Assembly (NCBI GenBank): GCA_026389955.1
Contig: JAPLGY010000025.1
Location: 1,722-11,372 of the forward strand
Length of the DNA: 9,651 nt
Direction of reading: 5' to 3'
Origin: Caldilinea sp.
GTDB taxonomy: Bacteria > Chloroflexota > Anaerolineae > Caldilineales > Caldilineaceae
Positions 6,423-9,651 of the stretch are shown here, in pieces. The notes beneath the pieces were generated by a model. The model did not search any database. It saw nothing but the letters and a program-made list of their open reading frames with translations, and was not told the DNA's origin. Made by a program: the position numbers and the translations under genes. Position 1 is the first letter of the stretch; every line of letters begins with the position of its first letter.

Positions 6423-7235
6423 TCAACTGCGCGCAGGGGATGGCTGTGGCATGTGGGCATGCGATCCCTCGACACGCTGGATGAACTCTTGCGCCAATGC
6501 CTGATAGGCCATGGCACCTGCACTCATCGGCGCATAACTCAAAATTGTCTGCCCATGGGAAGGTGCTTCGCTGAGTCGAACGTTGCGCGGGATGATCGTC
6601 TGAAACGTTTCCTTCGGGAAAAAACGGTTGACTTCATCCACCACCTCTTGCCCCAGATTGGTGCGGGCATCGTACATTGTCAACACCACACCGGCAACCA
6701 CCAGCCGATCGTTGAGAATCTCGCGCACCTGACGGACCGTGTTGAGCAGCAGGCTCAGCCCTTCCAGCGCCAGATATTCGCACTGGACCGGGATGATCAC
6801 ACCGTGGGTCGCTGCTGTCAACCCGTTGATCGTCAACAATCCCAGGCTCGGTGGCTCGTCGATAAAAATGTAGTCGTACTTGTCGCTGACCGTAGCCAGG
6901 CTGCGGGCCAGCAACCGTTCCCGCGCCAGCAACCCAGCCATCTCCACCTCGGCACCCGCCAGATCGGTGCTGGAGGGCAACAGATCAAGGTTCAGACGTT
7001 CTGTAAGGGTGAGCGCCTCCTGCACCGCCCTTCCCTCGATCAACACATCGTACAGACTGACAGAAAGCGTGCGCGGGTTGATCCCCAGGCAGGTGGTCGC
7101 ATTGCTCTGAGGATCCGTGTCCACCAGCAGCACACGGCGCCCACTGGCTGCCACATAGGCCCCCAGATTGACGGCCGTCGTCGTCTTGGCCACGCCCCCT
7201 TTTTGGTTGGCAAAACAGTAAATTCGCGCTGTCAT
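6423..7235 (-). CDS. parA: Chromosome partitioning ATPase ParA (Soj)
   Basis: ParA is a deviant-Walker ATPase that dimerises on the nucleoid with ATP and pulls ParB-parS complexes apart. From the ATG at 7235 it has 270 residues. It shows the deviant Walker A KGGVAKTTTAVNLG (12-25), LLVDTDPQSNAT (the A' motif), YIFIDEPPSLGLLTINGL (Walker B), and the C-terminal IIPRNVRLSEAPSHGQTIL that is typical of chromosomal Soj. The usual Cys or Thr after the Walker B Asp is Glu here, a mild change. A GTG at 7268 would add 11 residues that are not family-like, so the ATG is preferred although its ribosome site is poor. The gene precedes parB by 18 bases and follows the PfkB gene after 66 bases. Confidence 0.96.
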   Translation of the reverse strand: MTARIYCFANQKGGVAKTTTAVNLGAYVAASGRRVLLVDTDPQSNATTCLGINPRTLSVSLYDVLIEGRAVQEALTLTERLNLDLLPSSTDLAGAEVEMAGLLARERLLARSLATVSDKYDYIFIDEPPSLGLLTINGLTAATHGVIIPVQCEYLALEGLSLLLNTVRQVREILNDRLVVAGVVLTMYDARTNLGQEVVDEVNRFFPKETFQTIIPRNVRLSEAPSHGQTILSYAPMSAGAMAYQALAQEFIQRVEGSHAHMPQPSPARS

Positions 7236-7301
7236 CGCAGTTTGAGCAGCCTCTCTCGCCGGCAACACCTGCTGTATGTTCGCAGACTTGACGACAAACG
7301 T

Positions 7302-8219
7302 CTAAAATTTTGACTGCTGAATCAACGTTGGCTCGAAGGGATGGGTCTGGAGATAGTCAAAAATTGCCTGCCGCGCAGGCACCCCTGTCGTCCCCGGGTG
7401 TTCGACGCTCATAGAAGCAGCCACGTTGCCAAATCGAGCAGCCTCGACCGGGTCACGGGTCTCTTCCAGCCGAATCAGAAAAGCCGTAGCAAAGATATCG
7501 CCGGCACCTGTCGGATCCACCTCCACTGCCGGTCTCGGCGGAATCTTGGCCTCCAAAATTCTGCCGTCTGGCTGGCGATGAAACACAGTCGACCCTTCTC
7601 GATACTCGGTCACCACCACCAACGGTACATGCTCAAACGCCGGAGCCAGCCGCTCCCACTCATAGTCAATGTCCTCGAGCGACAAAATCAGCACATCGAG
7701 GTAGGGCAGAATCTGCCCAGCGTTTTCCCAATGTCGGGCATGGACACGGCCATCCGCATCCCAACGACGCATCCACCCCTGGGGAACCGCAGCCACCAAC
7801 GTTTCAGCAGCAAAAATTCTGGCGACCTCTTCGTCAATTTCGTTGGCGATCGGCCCCAACAACACCATATCCGGGTGACGCAGGTCAAAAAAAATATCGT
7901 CGACACCGATCGACGGAGCCGGGGTATAACAGTACTGGACCCGCCCCTGCGGTGTATACAGATTGGCAAATGTCGTCGTTGTGGCTGTCGGCAACACAAT
8001 CAGCTGGGTCGACGCAGGGAATGCACTCAGATCAGTGTCTGGCGTTGCCCGTGTCAGCACCGTAGGCCGCCTCCCCAGCCGGTCAGCCACCACAGCAGCA
8101 AAGGTGACTGTGCCGCCAAGCCGATACCGACCCAAATCCCGTTCGTCGACCAGGTCACGCGTGACGTTGCCGATCAACAAGATGTCCACCGCTGAAGCAG
8201 ACGCACGTGTTGTATTCAT
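7302..8219 (-). CDS. PfkB-family carbohydrate or nucleoside kinase, substrate unknown
   Basis: This 305-residue protein belongs to the ribokinase/PfkB superfamily, which moves the gamma phosphate of ATP to a sugar or nucleoside hydroxyl. It begins with the substrate-lid strand VDILLIGNVTRDLV and the RLGGTVTFAA glycine pair (34-36). The C-terminal anion-hole and catalytic motif VDPTGAGDIFATAF (234-247) carries the base Asp241. GNVAASMSVEHPGTTGVP near the end is the usual nucleotide-side segment. Catalytic residues are intact, so it should be active; the substrate cannot be read from sequence. AAGGG lies 5 bases before the ATG, and the start is 18 bases after the stop of the jag R3H frame, so it was probably cotranscribed with yidC-jag. 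A sugar kinase between jag and parA is not the classic origin-region order. Confidence 0.9.
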   Translation of the reverse strand: MNTTRASASAVDILLIGNVTRDLVDERDLGRYRLGGTVTFAAVVADRLGRRPTVLTRATPDTDLSAFPASTQLIVLPTATTTTFANLYTPQGRVQYCYTPAPSIGVDDIFFDLRHPDMVLLGPIANEIDEEVARIFAAETLVAAVPQGWMRRWDADGRVHARHWENAGQILPYLDVLILSLEDIDYEWERLAPAFEHVPLVVVTEYREGSTVFHRQPDGRILEAKIPPRPAVEVDPTGAGDIFATAFLIRLEETRDPVEAARFGNVAASMSVEHPGTTGVPARQAIFDYLQTHPFEPTLIQQSKF

Positions 8220-8237
8220 CGCACCCTTTCTGTCTGC

Positions 8238-8922
8238 TCAACGTTTCGGCAGGATCTGCACTTTGCGGCGCTCCCCTTCACCGCTGCTTTCCGTGCTGAC
8301 ATCAGGATGGTCGCGCAAGGTCAGATGAATGATCCGCCGTTCGTTGGCGGCCATTGGCTCCAGTGCCAGCGCCCGTCCACTTTGGGCTACTTGCTGGGCC
8401 AGGCGCAACGCCAGCTGCGATAAAAGCCGCTATCGTGGCCTCGAAGCCCATCAGCTGCACCAGCCGACTCAACAGCTCGACTGCCAGTTGGGCCACCGCT
8501 TCATCCTCTGCGGTGACCGCCACAACTTCTTTGGCCTGTTCCTCCTGGGCTTGTGTGGAGACAGGCCCCTGCACAACATCTGCCACCGAGCTCTCCAGCG
8601 GCGCTGGCACGGAGATCTCCTCTCCCTTCCCCCCTTCATCGGGCTTGACAGCTGCCAATGTATCGACAGGAGCCACCGTTTCCAAAGAAGGAGCAGGCAA
8701 GGGGCGCTCAGCCGCAGACTCCGCCGAGAGAGCAGGCTGCAACACAGAGGGGCGCAACACCAGACGAACTTGGGCGGGCTCGCTGCCAATGCCAAACAGC
8801 CCGCGGCTGCCGCGGGCCACCACCTCCACCTTGACCTCTGCTTCAGTCAGCCCCAACACCCGCAAGCCTTCTGCAACAGCCTCTTCGACACTCTTTCCAG
8901 TGAAGATCAGTTCGTCAGACAT
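8238..8922 (-). pseudogene. jag: jag (khpB): KH core deleted, frame changes before R3H
   Basis: Jag/KhpB is a single-stranded RNA-binding protein, normally Jag_N, then KH, then R3H, made with YidC. From the ATG at 8922 the Jag_N domain is intact (residues 1-55, FTGKSVEEAV and GSRGLFGIGSEPAQVRL). An acidic Ala/Pro/Glu linker follows, then the first KH helix ELLSRLVQLMGFEATI. The frame then runs into junk and stops at 8302. The R3H domain is in another minus frame, open from 8429 to the TGA at 8238: RLLSQLALRLAQQVAQSGRA, LEPMAANERRIIH, and a GEGERRKVQIL end. The KH core with its GxxG RNA-contact loop, about 60 residues, is missing between the two parts. Either a real deletion or an assembly error near 8425-8445 explains this. 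The ATG is 3 bases after the yidC stop with AAGGA in front. Product, if made as read, would be 206 residues without RNA-binding domains. Confidence 0.88.
8799..8817. repeat. Perfect 9-bp inverted repeat inside jag
   Basis: GCCCGCGGC and GCCGCGGGC are perfect complements around a single central T. The site lies in the codons for ARGSRGLF of the Jag_N domain, so it is constrained by coding. It would form a very stable but tight RNA hairpin; it may be chance in GC-rich coding sequence. Confidence 0.4.
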
Positions 8923-8925
8923 CGG

Positions 8926-9561
8926 CTATTTCCTTTTGGCTTTGACACGCTTTGCTGGTGACGACGCACTGGCTGGTTTGGCAGGCAGTGCGTCGCTGGC
9001 TGTGACCTCTGCCCCGCTGACAGCGGCAACTGCTACCGAAGATTTTGGCAGGAGATAACGGGTGACTGCCCACTGCTGGCCAATCTGCAGCAGATTGCTG
9101 GCAACCCAGTACAGACTCAAACCCGCCGGCACCTGCAACGTAAAATAGCCGAAGAAAAGGGTCATCAGCATACTCATATTTTGAGTCATCTTGGCCTGCT
9201 CAGAGTCCCCCACAGAAGGGGTCATCCATTTCTGCATGACCAGCTGCGACACCACCAGCAAAACGGGCAGAATCAAATAGGCGACCAACATCGCATAGTC
9301 GCCCGCATTCCACAGATCAGGCACCCAGCCCATCCACAACGAAAAATTGGGGAAACTGAGATCCGGAATCCAAAAAAATCCAGCTTTTTGCAACATCGGA
9401 CCTACCGCCACCAACGCTGCGTAAAGACCAAACAAAATCGGCATCTGCACCAGCAGCGGCAGACAACCGCTCAAGGGGTTGACCCCTGCTTCTTTGTAGA
9501 GCTTCATCTGCTCCTGAGCCAGCCGTTCCCGATCCTTGCCATATTTTTTTTGCAATTCGTT
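8926..9561 (-). CDS. yidC: Membrane protein insertase YidC/Oxa1 (N-terminus replaced at junction)
   Basis: YidC inserts and folds inner-membrane proteins, alone or with SecYEG. The visible part covers the conserved 60-kDa insertase domain from KDRERLAQEQMKLYKEAG onward. It includes the cytoplasmic helical-hairpin end, the signature NPLSGCLPLLVQMPILFGLY, a variable periplasmic loop, a membrane segment around AMLVAYLILPVLLVV (near 9290-9240), the segment MLMTLFFGYFTLQVPAGLSLYW, and a basic tail ending KRVKAKRK that suits ribosome contact. The first transmembrane helix, which bears the substrate-groove Arg, and the rest of the N-terminus are missing. Instead the frame continues upstream into a thioredoxin-like sequence. 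The TAG is 3 bases before the jag ATG, the normal yidC-jag arrangement. As it stands the gene would not make a working insertase. Confidence 0.9.
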   Translation of the reverse strand, partial: NELQKKYGKDRERLAQEQMKLYKEAGVNPLSGCLPLLVQMPILFGLYAALVAVGPMLQKAGFFWIPDLSFPNFSLWMGWVPDLWNAGDYAMLVAYLILPVLLVVSQLVMQKWMTPSVGDSEQAKMTQNMSMLMTLFFGYFTLQVPAGLSLYWVASNLLQIGQQWAVTRYLLPKSSVAVAAVSGAEVTASDALPAKPASASSPAKRVKAKRK

Positions 9562-9651
9562 CAGATGCGGGAATGAAGCAATGCATGGCCCACAACTCTT
9601 TATCCAGAAATCCATCACTACAATTTTCCCCCGGTAATCTGCAAGGCTTAC
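9532..9651 (-). CDS. Thioredoxin/TlpA-like fragment with CGPC site, joined in frame to yidC
   Basis: The frame that continues upstream of yidC to the window edge reads SLADYRGKIVVMDFWIKS, then CGPC, then IASFPHLNELQKKYG. This is the standard N-terminal half of a TlpA/ResA-type thiol-disulfide oxidoreductase (LxxxRGKxxxxxFW-xx-CxPC-xxxxPxLxxL), with the redox CxxC at about 9591-9580. The rest of the thioredoxin fold is absent because yidC takes over at NELQKKYGKD. Codons such as ATA, AAG, AGT, TGT and GTA in this stretch differ from the GC-rich codons downstream. The GTG at 9618 is not a real start, since it falls inside the fold. A chimeric contig end is the likeliest reading; a genuine fusion is possible but would be non-functional in both halves. 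Confidence 0.8.

Noticed and set aside
6240..8195. Two long plus-strand frames (357 and 284 codons) opposite parA and the PfkB gene
   Set aside because: The minus-strand proteins are unmistakable, while these translations are His/Gln/Arg-rich and unlike any family I know.
8200..8212. CACGTG-containing sequence as a possible parS site
   Set aside because: The flanks are not palindromic like TGTTTCACGTGAAACA, and it lies in the first codons of the PfkB gene.
8926..9618. YidC starting at the GTG at 9618
   Set aside because: That codon is inside a thioredoxin-like fold that continues to the window edge, so it is not a real start and the N-terminus does not belong to YidC.

Overview
The window reads almost entirely on the minus strand and looks like the chromosome of a fairly GC-rich bacterium. 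It has Rho, a chromosomal ParA/ParB pair next to yidC-jag (the usual origin-proximal neighbourhood), a CarH-type B12 photoreceptor regulator and a Crp/Fnr regulator. A Chloroflexota (Caldilinea-like) host is my best guess; it rests on gene content and protein style, not on a search.

Layout in transcription order, right to left. (1) 9651-8238: a yidC-jag pair that is damaged twice. The right end of yidC runs in frame into a thioredoxin/TlpA-like sequence with a CGPC site. jag has lost the core of its KH domain and changes frame before its R3H domain. (2) 8219-4430: a PfkB-family sugar kinase, parA, parB, and a Gfo/Idh/MocA-like dehydrogenase that overlaps parB by 8 bases and lacks two signature catalytic residues. 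(3) 4362-2526: a promoter with 11-base repeats, a CarH/LitR-like MerR-B12 regulator, and 2 bases later a polyprenyl-synthase-like protein that has lost its aspartate-rich motifs. (4) 2525-1394: a 394-base intergenic region rich in operator-like repeats, then a Crp/Fnr-family regulator. (5) 1393-1: an inverted-repeat structure after the Crp gene, a strong sigma-70-type promoter, a roughly 345-base leader with hairpins, and rho, cut by the window edge after 295 codons.

The most interesting biology is the CarH / inactive prenyl synthase / Crp block. In Thermus thermophilus, the B12 photoreceptor LitR/CarH sits beside a Crp/Fnr activator (LdrP), and together they switch carotenoid genes on in light. 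This window appears to carry the same pair of regulators, with a catalytically dead prenyl-synthase homologue between them. The other strong observations are the yidC junction and the jag deletion. They lie about 1.1 kb apart at the right end and may be assembly faults or real lesions. No tRNA, rRNA, CRISPR array, insertion sequence or convincing parS site was seen.
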